Positions 55,641 to 63,968 of a stretch of DNA of 64,000 nt are shown here, piece after piece. The notes under the pieces were generated by a model. The model was not told the DNA's origin, did no database searches, and saw only the letters and a program-made list of their open reading frames with translations. Each line of letters begins with the position of its first letter. The stretch's first letter is position 1. A program made the position numbers and the translations under genes. The DNA lies in assembly GCA_013177795.1 (NCBI GenBank), contig JABLXY010000002.1, positions 682,001-746,000 on the forward strand, given 5' to 3'. The stretch comes from Syntrophaceae bacterium (GTDB lineage Bacteria; Desulfobacterota; Syntrophia; Syntrophales; UBA2192).

Positions 55641-56678
55641 CTAAAACCACGATTTGAAGATCCAGACGTTCTCGCGCAGATCCTTCACGTCGTCCTTCAG
55701 CATTGCCATCAGCTGCATGTTCTGGATCGCCACGCCGCCCATGTAGGCCAGGGCGTTGACGAACTGGATCTCGTCCTCCGTGAAGTCCCGGGGCACGGCG
55801 CTGTAGAGCCGCAGCACGCCGATGACCTCCTCGCGGCTCTTGATGGGTACGCTGAGGATCGTGACGATGCCTTCCTCCTTCTTCTCCTTGCGGTACTGTA
55901 CGCCGGCATCGGTGGCGGCATCCTTGACGACCACGGGCTTTCCCTGCAGGGCCTGGGCGATGCTCTTCTCCGCCGAGACGGGGCCCTTCTTGAGGTACTT
56001 CTCCGAAAGGCCGTAGCTTGCCGCGAGCCGCAGGGTCACGCGGTTCTCGTCCAGGAGGCGGATCGAGGCCGCCTTGACGTTCAGGGTCTTGGCCACGTCC
56101 TCCGTGAGGGTCTGGAGGATCGTCTTGATGTCCGTGCTGGCCGCGATGCTGGACGCCATCTCGAGGAAGATGCGCGTGGTCTTTCGCAGCTTCTCGATGA
56201 GGCAGGCCTTCTGGATGGCCATGCCGCCCTGCTCGGCGAGCACCGTGAGGAACTCGATCTCCATCTCGGAGAAGTCGCGGATCTCGGCCGTGTAGAGCGC
56301 CAGGCATCCGATCAGGGCATCCTCGGACCGGACGGGGACGACCAGGATGGATCCGATCCCCTCCTTGACCTTGGATTCCCTGTTCTGGACCCGGTCGTCC
56401 TTCTGGGCCTCACGGTAGTGGATGAACCCCTCTTTCTCGAGCAGTTTCATCGTGGGCGCCATCCGGCTCGGGGCGGCGTGCATGTAGCCCTTGGAGAGCC
56501 CCGTCTGGGCCACGGCGATGTACTGGTCTTGCGCCTCGTCGCTGGCGAGGAACAGGCAGGCCGCCTTGGCCTTCATCGTGTCGACGGCGGAATGCACGAT
56601 CATCTCCAGGAGCTTGTCCCGTTCGATCGTCGTGCCGAGGGCGCGGCCGACTTTGCTGATTGCCTTGATGTAGTCCAT
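55641..56678 (-). CDS. Double-GAF-domain protein
   Basis: A 345-residue protein made of two GAF domains (about residues 20-165 and 185-330) without a kinase, cyclase or DNA-binding output domain. Typical GAF segments are ILVVPVRSEDALIGCLALYT and ILSVPIKSREEVIGVLRLYS, about 160 residues apart. It probably binds a small ligand and regulates a partner protein. It is the last gene of the phasin-phaC-phaE operon (23-bp gap), suggesting a metabolic sensor for PHA turnover; this is inference. Confidence 0.87.
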   Translation of the reverse strand: MDYIKAISKVGRALGTTIERDKLLEMIVHSAVDTMKAKAACLFLASDEAQDQYIAVAQTGLSKGYMHAAPSRMAPTMKLLEKEGFIHYREAQKDDRVQNRESKVKEGIGSILVVPVRSEDALIGCLALYTAEIRDFSEMEIEFLTVLAEQGGMAIQKACLIEKLRKTTRIFLEMASSIAASTDIKTILQTLTEDVAKTLNVKAASIRLLDENRVTLRLAASYGLSEKYLKKGPVSAEKSIAQALQGKPVVVKDAATDAGVQYRKEKKEEGIVTILSVPIKSREEVIGVLRLYSAVPRDFTEDEIQFVNALAYMGGVAIQNMQLMAMLKDDVKDLRENVWIFKSWF

Positions 56679-56701
56679 GGTGTCTCTCTTCCTTTCCGGA
56701 A

Positions 56702-57895
56702 TTATTCCCCTTCGGCCGTTGCCCCGGCCTTTTTCTTCCTGGAGGCGGACTTCTTCGTTTCGCCGTCCGCCGGCCCGGGTGCCTCGTCTCGCTCCGTCAG
56801 CCAGTGGATGATCTTCGGGCCGAACTGCCTCTGCGTCTTGGAGCTCACGTAGATGCCGATGTGGCCCGTGTCGAGGCAGACATCCTCCTTGTCCGTGCTG
56901 CCGATCTTGCTCGTGAGCTGATCGCATGCAGCAGGCGGCACGAGGTGGTCGTACTTGCCGTAGATGTTGAGCACGGGCATGGTGATGTTCTTCAGGTCCA
57001 CCTTCTTCCCCCCGATAACCAGCTCGTTCTTGATGAGCCGGTTCTCCCGGAACATCCACTGGATGAACTCGCGGAAGGCCTCGCCCGGGAGATCGGGGCT
57101 GTCGAAGATCCAGCGTTCCATGCGGACGAAGTTCTCCACGAAGTCCTTGTTGTGGATGTTCTCCAGGAACCCCACGTACTTGTCGATCATGAGCCGCGCC
57201 GGGTTCAGGAGGAGAAACCCCAGGTTCATGATGTCGCCGGGGATGTTGCCGTAGGAGGCCACCAGCTTGTCCGGGTCAAGCGAGCGGGCCCACACGTTGA
57301 GCAGCCCCGCGTCGTGGTCGAAGTTCGTCGGCGTGACCGTGAGCACCAGGTTCTTGACCTTCTCCGGGTGCAGCGCGGCGTAGATGACGCTCATCGTCCC
57401 GCCCTGGCAGATCGCCATGATGTTGAGCTGATCCAGGCCGTGCGTCTCCAGGATGAAGTCCACGGCGCCGTCGATGTAGCCGTTGATGTGATCGTCGAGG
57501 TTGAGGAAGCGGTCCTTGCGGGTCGGGTAGCCCCAGTCGAGCATGTAGATGTCGAGGCCTGCGTTGAGGAAGGTCTCCACGACGCTGCGGCCGGGCTGCA
57601 GGTCGAGCATCGTCTCCCGGTTGACCTGGGCGTAGACGATGAAGAGCGGGGTCTTGAGCAGGGGCTCCCTCCTGGCGTGGTAGTGCTTCAGCTTGACGCG
57701 GTCCTCCTGCCAGACGACGTCGTAGGGGGTCTGGGCGATTTCCGTATCCAGCGGGCTCATGAGCACCTCCCGGGCCTTCCGGAGCTGCTCGTGGAACTTC
57801 GCCGTGTCGCCGGCCACCCGGGCCATGATCAGGTCGGCCGCCATGGCGTAGGGGGCCATCATGTCGGAGAGTCGGGCCTTTTTTTCACTTCCCAT
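56702..57895 (-). CDS. phaC: Class III poly(3-hydroxyalkanoate) synthase subunit PhaC
   Basis: A 397-residue synthase. The nucleophile Cys163 is in IMAICQGGTMSV, with Asp316 in YGKYDHLVPP and His345 in LDTGHIGIYV. The short length and adjacent phaE identify class III. The C-terminal 25 residues (ETKKSASRKKKAGA) are a basic extension beyond the usual end. It polymerises (R)-3-hydroxyacyl-CoA at the granule surface with PhaE. Its start overlaps the phaE stop by 11 bp. Confidence 0.95.
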   Translation of the reverse strand: MGSEKKARLSDMMAPYAMAADLIMARVAGDTAKFHEQLRKAREVLMSPLDTEIAQTPYDVVWQEDRVKLKHYHARREPLLKTPLFIVYAQVNRETMLDLQPGRSVVETFLNAGLDIYMLDWGYPTRKDRFLNLDDHINGYIDGAVDFILETHGLDQLNIMAICQGGTMSVIYAALHPEKVKNLVLTVTPTNFDHDAGLLNVWARSLDPDKLVASYGNIPGDIMNLGFLLLNPARLMIDKYVGFLENIHNKDFVENFVRMERWIFDSPDLPGEAFREFIQWMFRENRLIKNELVIGGKKVDLKNITMPVLNIYGKYDHLVPPAACDQLTSKIGSTDKEDVCLDTGHIGIYVSSKTQRQFGPKIIHWLTERDEAPGPADGETKKSASRKKKAGATAEGE

Positions 57896-58787
57896 TGTGC
57901 TTCACCTTCCTCTCGAGCTCTTTCACCCTCTTCTTCAGGATGTGCAGGTCCCGGTACAGCTCGTCCATGTCGCGGTTGGTGGGGATGGGCAGGTTCTGCA
58001 GCAGGTCCATGAAAAACTCCGCGCGGGCCGCGCGGTAATCGTGCAGGCAGTTGAGGGTCTCCCTCAGGGTGTTCATGTAGTCGTCGGAGCGAAGCAGGGC
58101 CATGTAGTGGTCCTCGAGCTTCTGGATCCAGAGCTGGTAGAGGGCCTTGGAATCCTTGATCGCGGCCTTGCCCTCCTTCTCCATCTTGGCGATCTCTTCC
58201 TGGACGGCGTAGTAGGCCTTCTCGACGGGGATCATGAGCAGCTGGATGAACTCCGTCAGGGCCGACTGGTAGTCCGACGCCTTCTCGACGGCCTTGTTGA
58301 ACCGCTCCTGGTAGTACCGGTTGATGCCCAGCTGGGGGATGTGGAGGATCTTCCGGAAATCCTCCGCCTGGGCCTCGTAGAAGGTCTTGGTCATCTGCTT
58401 GATGACCTCGGCCATGTTTTCGGGCTCGCCCGTGGCCGTTGCGCCCGTCATCTCCGCCCACTGCTTTTCGAGCTTGACGGCGTACATCCAGAAGGGCTGC
58501 AGCACCTTCAGCATCAGGTCCGGGAGGGACTTCGCGGTCTGGATCTCCCTGGGCTCGGGCAACCCCGCAACCGAGGCGAGCGCCTGGAAGAACTCCAGCA
58601 GGCTTTTGGCGATCTCGTCGGGGCCCGGCGCCTTTCCCTCCTCGGCTCCCGGCCCGGCGCCGAGAGGGGCCTGCCAGGCCTGGGCCGTGCGCTTCAGGGC
58701 TTCTTCCCAGGCGTCGGCCTGGCTCTTGATCCAGTCCGTGAAAACGACGCTCTGTGCGCTCTCCGCTGCCTTTTCTTTCTCGGTCAT
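57885..58787 (-). CDS. phaE: Class III PHA synthase subunit PhaE
   Basis: A 300-residue helical protein with the PhaE pattern: FTDWIKSQADAWEEALKR, a central MYAVKLEKQWAEM region, and the C-terminal NRDMDELYRDLHILKKRVKE helix. PhaE is required for activity of class III PhaC. It overlaps phaC by 11 bp and follows the coiled-coil gene after 3 bp, so all three are translationally linked. Confidence 0.92.
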   Translation of the reverse strand: MTEKEKAAESAQSVVFTDWIKSQADAWEEALKRTAQAWQAPLGAGPGAEEGKAPGPDEIAKSLLEFFQALASVAGLPEPREIQTAKSLPDLMLKVLQPFWMYAVKLEKQWAEMTGATATGEPENMAEVIKQMTKTFYEAQAEDFRKILHIPQLGINRYYQERFNKAVEKASDYQSALTEFIQLLMIPVEKAYYAVQEEIAKMEKEGKAAIKDSKALYQLWIQKLEDHYMALLRSDDYMNTLRETLNCLHDYRAARAEFFMDLLQNLPIPTNRDMDELYRDLHILKKRVKELERKVKHNGK

Positions 58788-58790
58788 GGC

Positions 58791-59321
58791 CTACCCTCTC
58801 TTTTTCGACGCCTCGGCTGTGTGGTGTTCCGATGCTTTCCGGCCCGGCTTCTGCGCCTCGTAGAGCTTCCCGTAGGAGGCCATGAGGGCCTGGAACTGCT
58901 CGGCCTGCTTCTTCATGAGCCCCTCGAAGCCCTTGACGATCTCGGAGGGGTCCGATTCCTTGCCGCCCGGCCGTCTCTTCGTCTTTTTCAGGGATTCCTC
59001 GAGCTCCTCGATCTTCTTCTTCAGGCTCTCGTTTTCCCTGGCGAGCGCCTCGTAGTCCTCGCGGGGGACCATGCCCATGAGACCGATGAATTCCTGGTAG
59101 GAATGCATGAAATCCGCGGCGGCCTTCGTCCACATCTCGGCATAGGGGGTGGCGGGGTCGGGTTTCCGGTCGAGGCCGTAGAATTTCTGGAAGAGGGCAA
59201 GCTGCTGCTCGAAGGCCTTGAACCCTTCGCTTGCCAGGCGGCCCAGGGTTTCGACCTGTTCCTGCCCCTTGGCGGCGCTGAGCAGAAAGTGGCCCCAGAA
59301 TTCGAGGAATTTCCTGTCCAC
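58791..59321 (-). CDS. PhaE-like/granule-associated coiled-coil protein
   Basis: A 176-residue helical protein. Residues 1-95 resemble the N-terminal part of PhaE or phasins (FWGHFLLSAAKGQEQVETL; MHSYQEFIGLMGMVPREDY). Residues 95-120 form a charged coiled coil (ENESLKKKIEELEESLKKTK). It probably binds the synthase or granule surface; it could also be a PhaM-like activator. It sits directly upstream of phaE. Confidence 0.75.
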   Translation of the reverse strand: MDRKFLEFWGHFLLSAAKGQEQVETLGRLASEGFKAFEQQLALFQKFYGLDRKPDPATPYAEMWTKAAADFMHSYQEFIGLMGMVPREDYEALARENESLKKKIEELEESLKKTKRRPGGKESDPSEIVKGFEGLMKKQAEQFQALMASYGKLYEAQKPGRKASEHHTAEASKKRG

Positions 59322-59387
59322 GGCACTGTCCCTCCTTGGTCGGTGTGCGGCGGGTCGGTGGGGACCGCGCCGGCGATGAGGCCGGTG

Positions 59388-60989
59388 CTACGACGCGCAG
59401 TCGCCGATGCAGTGCAACTCGTCGCTGATGCCGTCCAGGTCGAGCTGGTAGCGGACCGGCCCGCGGTAGCGCTCACGGAACCGCCGGTGCAGGGCGCACT
59501 CCGAGGTGGGCAGGGACCACGACGTGGCGATGGCGCCGTGCCCCTTGGGGAACACGCTGATCTCCACGTCAATGAAATCGGCCGGTGCGACCGCCGCCTC
59601 CCGGTCGACGAGATCGTCTTCCTCGGCGTAGCAGAGCAGCCACTTGATGCCCTTTTCCTGCAGGCGCCTGAAGTTCAGGGGCCGCCCGAAGAGCCTGACC
59701 GGCAGGGTGCCGTCCTTCGACACCGGCTTGGTGAAGGAGTCGAAGCTCAACTGGGTGATCCCGATCGGGAGGTCGTTGCGCTCGTAGATGAGCCAGTAGT
59801 TCAGGGCCGCGGCCGTGGGGGTGATGCGGATGTGCTCGAGGTTCTCGCGGTTGAACATGGACAGGTCCCGGTAGTAGGTGAAGATCGGCGCCTCGCGCTC
59901 CATGCTCTTGAGCTTGTAGACCCAGCTCATGACCTTGCCGTCCACGATCAGGTTGCCGTTCGGCAGTGTCTTTTCCGCGTATCCCAAGTCCCGGAAACGG
60001 GGGGGGATGTGTTCGAGGTACTCCACGAGGGCCTTGCTGCGCGTGCCGTCCATGGGGGCGACACAGGTGATGAAGGCGTCCACGAGCCCGTCGAGCTCAC
60101 CGGACATCAGGTTGAGGGCCGCGACGAACCCCCCCTGGCAGAAGCCGTTGAGGGTGACCGGCTTGCCGTGGCGCTCGCGGATGACCTCGCAGAAGCGCTT
60201 CATGTCGAGGCAGTCGTCCTCCCCGGTCATCGTCTGTACCGCCGGGGTGGCGTTGATGTCCTTCATGATGCGGATGTAGGTCGGGATCCCCTGGTTGGCA
60301 AAGCAGTGCGTGTAGCTCTTGTTCTCGCCCGGCAGGAAGGCGAGGATCGAGGCCCCCAGAACGTAGGGCGGGATGATGAGAACGGGCTTTCCGCCCGGCC
60401 GGACCTCGGCGCAGCCCTTCCAGGGCAGCACCTGGTAGAGGATGAAGCGGTCCGTCTCGGCCGCCTTCACGTAGCCGCCGTCGTCGAAGTGGAAGCCGAA
60501 GTGGGGCTCGATGTCCCGGATGGCCTTGGGGTATTCGTTCGTGAGGAGTTTGAGCAGGTGGGAGAGGCGCTCCGCGTGCTGCGCGATGTCCTCTCCCTCG
60601 CGGTCAAACAGCGTGTTGAGCCAGGCCGAGTGCCGTCTGCGCATTTCGCTGGCGTGAAACTGGTTCATCGACCGCAGCGAGCTGAGAAGGCCCTTCCTGG
60701 CGATCTCCATGTTGAAGTGCAGCAGTTCGAGATAGTCCCGGGCCGTCTCCTGCGGCTGGTGCTCGATGATTTTCTTCTTCTCGGTCCGCTGGAAGGAGTT
60801 GAGCGCCACCCAGTACGGGGCCATGAAGTCGAAATAGTAGCTCGTCACCCCGTTGAGATACGTCTGCGAGGCCTTGAGCAGCTCCGCCGAGGACAGGACC
60901 ATCTTGAAGCCGACCTCGGCGGGTTTCAGCGGCAGGTTGAGGAGGGTTCCCATCAGGTCCCTCGACGGCACGCGGAGAAACGGATACAT
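59388..60989 (-). CDS. Second PHA synthase-like protein of the operon
   Basis: A 533-residue PhaC-superfamily protein with an intact box, NGFCQGGF (Cys284), and probable Asp458/459 (YAEEDDLVD) and His484 (FPKGHGAIA). A helical N-terminal region of about 190 residues precedes the hydrolase fold. It begins MYPFLRVPSRDLMGTLLNLP at 60989; the longer frame to 61067 is basic and unsupported. It may be a second synthase with different chain-length preference or a depolymerase-type enzyme. It lies between the phasin and phaE genes in one operon. Confidence 0.82.
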   Translation of the reverse strand: MYPFLRVPSRDLMGTLLNLPLKPAEVGFKMVLSSAELLKASQTYLNGVTSYYFDFMAPYWVALNSFQRTEKKKIIEHQPQETARDYLELLHFNMEIARKGLLSSLRSMNQFHASEMRRRHSAWLNTLFDREGEDIAQHAERLSHLLKLLTNEYPKAIRDIEPHFGFHFDDGGYVKAAETDRFILYQVLPWKGCAEVRPGGKPVLIIPPYVLGASILAFLPGENKSYTHCFANQGIPTYIRIMKDINATPAVQTMTGEDDCLDMKRFCEVIRERHGKPVTLNGFCQGGFVAALNLMSGELDGLVDAFITCVAPMDGTRSKALVEYLEHIPPRFRDLGYAEKTLPNGNLIVDGKVMSWVYKLKSMEREAPIFTYYRDLSMFNRENLEHIRITPTAAALNYWLIYERNDLPIGITQLSFDSFTKPVSKDGTLPVRLFGRPLNFRRLQEKGIKWLLCYAEEDDLVDREAAVAPADFIDVEISVFPKGHGAIATSWSLPTSECALHRRFRERYRGPVRYQLDLDGISDELHCIGDCAS

Positions 60990-61038
60990 CGTTGACCTAC
61001 GCCTTCCTCCCGGTCGATTCGTGCCCGGGAACGGTTTG

Positions 61039-61305
61039 CTACTTCGTCTCCTGGAAGAAGGCCTCAATCTTCTTGAAGTTGTCGTCCACGAGCTTCTTGT
61101 AGTCCTCGTAGCCCTTCTTGTACATCGAAGCCCACTCCTTGGCGGCCTTCTTGCCTTCCTCGGACATGCCCGAGGCCTGGTCGATGTAGATGTTGAAGAC
61201 CTTCTCCATTTGCTCCTGGAGCATGTTGAGGTTCTTGAATGCGTTTTCGTATGCCGACTTGTTGAATTCGATCATCTGCTTGAGCAGTTCCTTGGGCTGC
61301 ATCAT
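61039..61305 (-). CDS. Phasin-like granule protein 1
   Basis: An 88-residue amphipathic helical protein (FNKSAYENAFKNLNMLQEQM, then EEGKKAAKEWASMYKKGYED). It aligns with the paralogues at 61336 and 63464 in the Q-E-Q, EGKKA and final phenylalanine positions. It probably coats PHA granules. GGAGGGAT lies before the ATG. Confidence 0.85.
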   Translation of the reverse strand: MMQPKELLKQMIEFNKSAYENAFKNLNMLQEQMEKVFNIYIDQASGMSEEGKKAAKEWASMYKKGYEDYKKLVDDNFKKIEAFFQETK

Positions 61306-61335
61306 ATCATCCCTCCTTGATGCTGTCGCTTGTTT

Positions 61336-61611
61336 TTACTTCGCGGTCTTCGCCGCCTCGGTGAAGAAGTCCTCGACCTTCTTGAAGCTCTCGTCCACGG
61401 CGGCCTTGAAGTCCTCGCCGCCCTTCTTGTAGGCCTTGATCCACTCCTGGACGGCCTTCTTGCCCTCTTCGGGGAAGCCCTGCGTCTGGTCCAGGTACAT
61501 CTCGAACATCTTCTGGCTCTGTTCCTGGAGCATGATCATCGCGTTGTAGGTGTTCTCAAAGGTCGACTTGTAGAAATCGAAGGTCTGCTTGATGACTTTC
61601 TTCGGGTCCAT
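61336..61611 (-). CDS. Phasin-like granule protein 2
   Basis: A 91-residue helical protein (KQTFDFYKSTFENTYNAM, EQSQKMFEMYLDQTQGFPEE, AVDESFKKVEDFF), the first gene of the PHA operon. GAGGAGG precedes ATG 61611. It is driven by a near-consensus promoter with a palindromic operator just upstream, fitting PhaR-controlled phasin expression in response to granules. Confidence 0.88.
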   Translation of the reverse strand: MDPKKVIKQTFDFYKSTFENTYNAMIMLQEQSQKMFEMYLDQTQGFPEEGKKAVQEWIKAYKKGGEDFKAAVDESFKKVEDFFTEAAKTAK

Positions 61612-61645
61612 GGATAAATCCTCCTCGGGTGTTTTTTGTAGAGGA

Positions 61646-61674
61646 AATATAATCTGCCCGAGGCGGCTTGTCAA
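61646..61674 (-). promoter_or_regulatory. Promoter of the phasin-phaC-phaE operon
   Basis: On the minus strand TTGACA, a 17-bp spacer and TATATT, a near-perfect sigma-70 promoter. The -10 ends about 35 bp from the phasin start codon. Confidence 0.88.
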
Positions 61675-61679
61675 GAAAA

Positions 61680-61717
61680 ATGTTGCAATGCAACATCAAA
61701 AAGTTTTTGCAGTGCAA
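61680..61717. promoter_or_regulatory. Tandem palindromic operators upstream of the phasin promoter
   Basis: Site 1 at 61680-61696 is ATGTTGC-N3-GCAACAT, a perfect palindrome. Site 2 at 61707-61717 is TTGC-N3-GCAA. They begin 5 bp upstream of the -35 box. The probable ligand is PhaR, encoded at 63969. Confidence 0.75.
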
Positions 61718-61793
61718 TATGCTTATTTTCCTATTATTTCAAGATAGATATGATGATTAAGTCCCCCTGTAAGCGAAATTTTATCATGGTTTC

Positions 61794-61810
61794 ATGTCGC
61801 AGCGTAACAT
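61794..61810. promoter_or_regulatory. Degenerate operator ATGTCGC-N3-GTAACAT
   Basis: Matches the ATGTTGC-N3-GCAACAT palindrome at 11 of 14 arm positions or better. It is 98 bp further upstream of the phasin promoter. Confidence 0.4.
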
Positions 61811-62011
61811 CAAGGGTGCCCGCACTGCCCCGCCTTCCGCGGCCGCGCGCTGCCTGCGATGCCGCGTTTGCGGCGGCCCCGGTTGAGAGGGGCGGCCGGG
61901 GGGCATTCTCAACGCATCGGTCTGAACGCAGGTGCGGTGCATCATCTCATCTATGAACCTGTGAAATATACTACTAGAAAGAATCGTATCCTGGCAACGG
62001 GAAAAAAGGCC

Positions 62012-63406
62012 TCAGCGGTCGCTGCGTTCGAGCAGGAAGCGGATGATCCGGCTGTAGTAACGGTCGAGAATCGTGCGGGAGCGGAAAAGCCCCATGTGGC
62101 CCGCGTCGCACCGAAGAACGAGCCTGTCCGACGGGGCGACCCCCTCGATGTGATCCACGTGGCCCACGGCCTGGCCGCAGGGGGCGATGTTGTCTTTCGT
62201 GCCGCCCAGGGCCCAGATGGGCACCGACGGGGGGTAGTCCTTGACGCCGATTCGCCGTCCCCGGATGTCGAGGGTGCCGCGGATCAGCGCATTGCGGACG
62301 AAGACCTTTTTGTACGTGTCCCGGAGAAAGCTCGCCGGGAAGTCGTGGCTGTAGTTGTACCATTGGTAGAAGGCCATCTGGCGGCTGGCCGTTTCCTCAT
62401 TGCCGTCACGGAGGTCCCGGAGGAGCTTTTTCAGGTTCTCGAAGTGCTGCGGCATGCCCAGGATGTAGAACCCCAGCACCTGCAGGCGGCCGTCGTAGAC
62501 CGTGCGGCCCTCGCCGGGCAGACCCGGCGGGACACGGCTGCCCAGGGCCGTGGTCAGGATGTCGATGTAGGGTTCACCCATCGCCCTCGCGAAATCGGAG
62601 AGGAACCCTCTCTCGGCATCGGTGTTCATGGGTGCACCCGCCGAGCCGAAGGTTTTCCCGAGATGCGGGAAGAGGATGAGGGTCGTCATCAGCAGCGGTC
62701 CCGGCTGGCAGACGGCCACGAGGTGCGCGGGGTGTCCCGTCTTTTCCTTCAGGGTCTCGAGGATGACCCGGTACTGCTCCACCTGGCCCTCGAAATCCTC
62801 GTGATGCCTCTTTCCCTCCACGTAGAGGGGGATCTCCTGGGCGCATTTCTGCTCCACGATCGCCATCCGCGTCAGGCCGCCGTCCCGCATGAAGAGCGCG
62901 ACACGCTCGGCGATGTTGGAGTGGTGACCGGCCCGGGGTGCGAAGACGACCGTGTAATTCCCGATTTCGTGCCTCTGCTCTTTCGAGACGTCGATCAGCC
63001 GCATGCCCGGGAGGTCGAGCAGCACCGTTCCCGATTCGCTGAAGCACTGGCAGGGCGGCGCCTCGCAGAAGAGCTTCAGAAATTCGGCCTCGCCGTGTCG
63101 CTTCCGTTCATAGCGGCGGGCGGGCATGGAGAGAACGTCCGCCAACGCCTTGGCCATCTCCCGCTCCATGCCGTCGAGGCTGTCGGCCAAAAGACCGGCG
63201 GGCTGTTCCACGACCGTGCCGGTGATGAAAAAACGCCACATCTCGAGACCGATGCTGCTTGCCGCGGTGAGCGAGTCGAGCCAGAGCAGTGACCATCGGT
63301 TGCCGAGGCTGACCATTTCGGCGGACAGATCGAGCGTCGACCGGACGGTTCGCAGGGACCCGGCGACTGCGGGGGCGAGGGTGTTGAGGGAGTTGGGCAT
63401 GTTCAC
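62012..63406 (-). CDS. phaZ: Intracellular PHA depolymerase
   Basis: A 464-residue intracellular PHB/PHA depolymerase. The nucleophile Cys233 lies in HLVAVCQPGPLLM, the hallmark of i-PhaZ enzymes, with Asp in GGTKDNIAPCG and His in CDAGHMGLF. It mobilises stored polymer. The N-terminal 100 residues are helical and phasin-like. It is transcribed in the same direction as the phasin gene upstream at 63464, 57 bp away, so both may share the 63768 promoter. Confidence 0.9.
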   Translation of the reverse strand: MNMPNSLNTLAPAVAGSLRTVRSTLDLSAEMVSLGNRWSLLWLDSLTAASSIGLEMWRFFITGTVVEQPAGLLADSLDGMEREMAKALADVLSMPARRYERKRHGEAEFLKLFCEAPPCQCFSESGTVLLDLPGMRLIDVSKEQRHEIGNYTVVFAPRAGHHSNIAERVALFMRDGGLTRMAIVEQKCAQEIPLYVEGKRHHEDFEGQVEQYRVILETLKEKTGHPAHLVAVCQPGPLLMTTLILFPHLGKTFGSAGAPMNTDAERGFLSDFARAMGEPYIDILTTALGSRVPPGLPGEGRTVYDGRLQVLGFYILGMPQHFENLKKLLRDLRDGNEETASRQMAFYQWYNYSHDFPASFLRDTYKKVFVRNALIRGTLDIRGRRIGVKDYPPSVPIWALGGTKDNIAPCGQAVGHVDHIEGVAPSDRLVLRCDAGHMGLFRSRTILDRYYSRIIRFLLERSDR

Positions 63407-63463
63407 TCCTGGGTTCGGTTCACATTCTTACTTTCTCACCGGTTCGGGGGAACCGGCAGGGGT

Positions 63464-63721
63464 CTATTCCTCGTAGTATTCCCGGAAGGGCCGAAACCCC
63501 TCGTCAACGACGCCTTTCATGGCCGCCGTCTGCTGGCGGACGGCCTCGAACCAGTCGGCGATCGCCCGCCTGCCCTCGTAGGGCACGACGGGGGACCTTT
63601 CCAGCAGCATCTCCAGGGCTTTCTGCGACTGCGACTGGACGGCAAGCGACGCATCGAGCGTCCGCGTCAGGGCTGCGTAATAGAACTGCAGGGTCTGCTT
63701 TGCTACGGGGTTTCTTTCCAT
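63464..63721 (-). CDS. Phasin-like granule protein 3
   Basis: An 85-residue paralogue of the two small phasins: KQTLQFYYAALTRTLDAS, QSQSQKALEMLLERSPVVPY, EGRRAIADWFEAV, VDEGFRPFREYYEE. ATG 63721 has GGAGG upstream; the longer frame to 63850 runs through the promoter and operator and is rejected. Probably first gene of an operon with phaZ. Confidence 0.83.
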   Translation of the reverse strand: MERNPVAKQTLQFYYAALTRTLDASLAVQSQSQKALEMLLERSPVVPYEGRRAIADWFEAVRQQTAAMKGVVDEGFRPFREYYEE

Positions 63722-63767
63722 GTCGGGAGCCTCCAGGGTTATGCGAATCATCGCTGTTTGGGGGACG

Positions 63768-63796
63768 GTTGTAAACTGTACACAGAAATTTGTCAA
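63768..63796 (-). promoter_or_regulatory. Promoter of the phasin 3-phaZ unit
   Basis: On the minus strand TTGACA, a 17-bp spacer, then TACAAC. The -35 is consensus, the -10 weaker. Confidence 0.7.
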
Positions 63797-63802
63797 GTCC
63801 GG

Positions 63803-63817
63803 TGTTGCGGTGCAACA
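63803..63817. promoter_or_regulatory. Palindromic operator upstream of the phasin 3 promoter
   Basis: TGTTGC-N3-GCAACA, 6 bp upstream of the -35 box. Same sequence and position as at 61680-61696. Confidence 0.75.
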
Positions 63818-63859
63818 TCGGCGTACACCTGTGATTTGGGTCCGGCTCATTTTAAATTT

Positions 63860-63888
63860 TTGATTTTCAACGAATTATCTGATACAAG
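63860..63888 (+). promoter_or_regulatory. Putative phaR promoter
   Basis: TTGATT, a 17-bp spacer and TACAAG, about 80 bp before the phaR start. It resembles the CoA-transferase promoter at 46060. Confidence 0.5.
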
Positions 63889-63917
63889 GCAGTTGACCCA
63901 TCCCTGCTGCGCCTGTT

Positions 63918-63932
63918 TGTTGCACCGTTACA
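63918..63932. promoter_or_regulatory. Operator-like site in the phaR leader
   Basis: TGTTGC-N3-GTTACA, two arm mismatches from the phasin operators. It lies downstream of the putative -10, a place suited to autorepression. Confidence 0.55.
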
Positions 63933-63968
63933 TCGCATTTTACGGCATTGCGGGAGGACATGGAGACT

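Larger units (their letters stand above)
61612..62011. other. 400-bp intergenic region of the PHA locus
   Basis: Holds the phasin promoter (61646-61674), two operator palindromes (61680-61717), a third degenerate one (61794-61810), and a G/C hairpin near 61873-61898 that may end the phaZ transcript. No credible ORF. Confidence 0.7.

Noticed and set aside
57861-60995. 1044-codon open frame on the plus strand across the PHA operon
   Set aside because: It spans several recognised minus-strand genes (phaE, coiled-coil, phaC-like) and translates to Val/Leu/Asp-rich sequence with no family.
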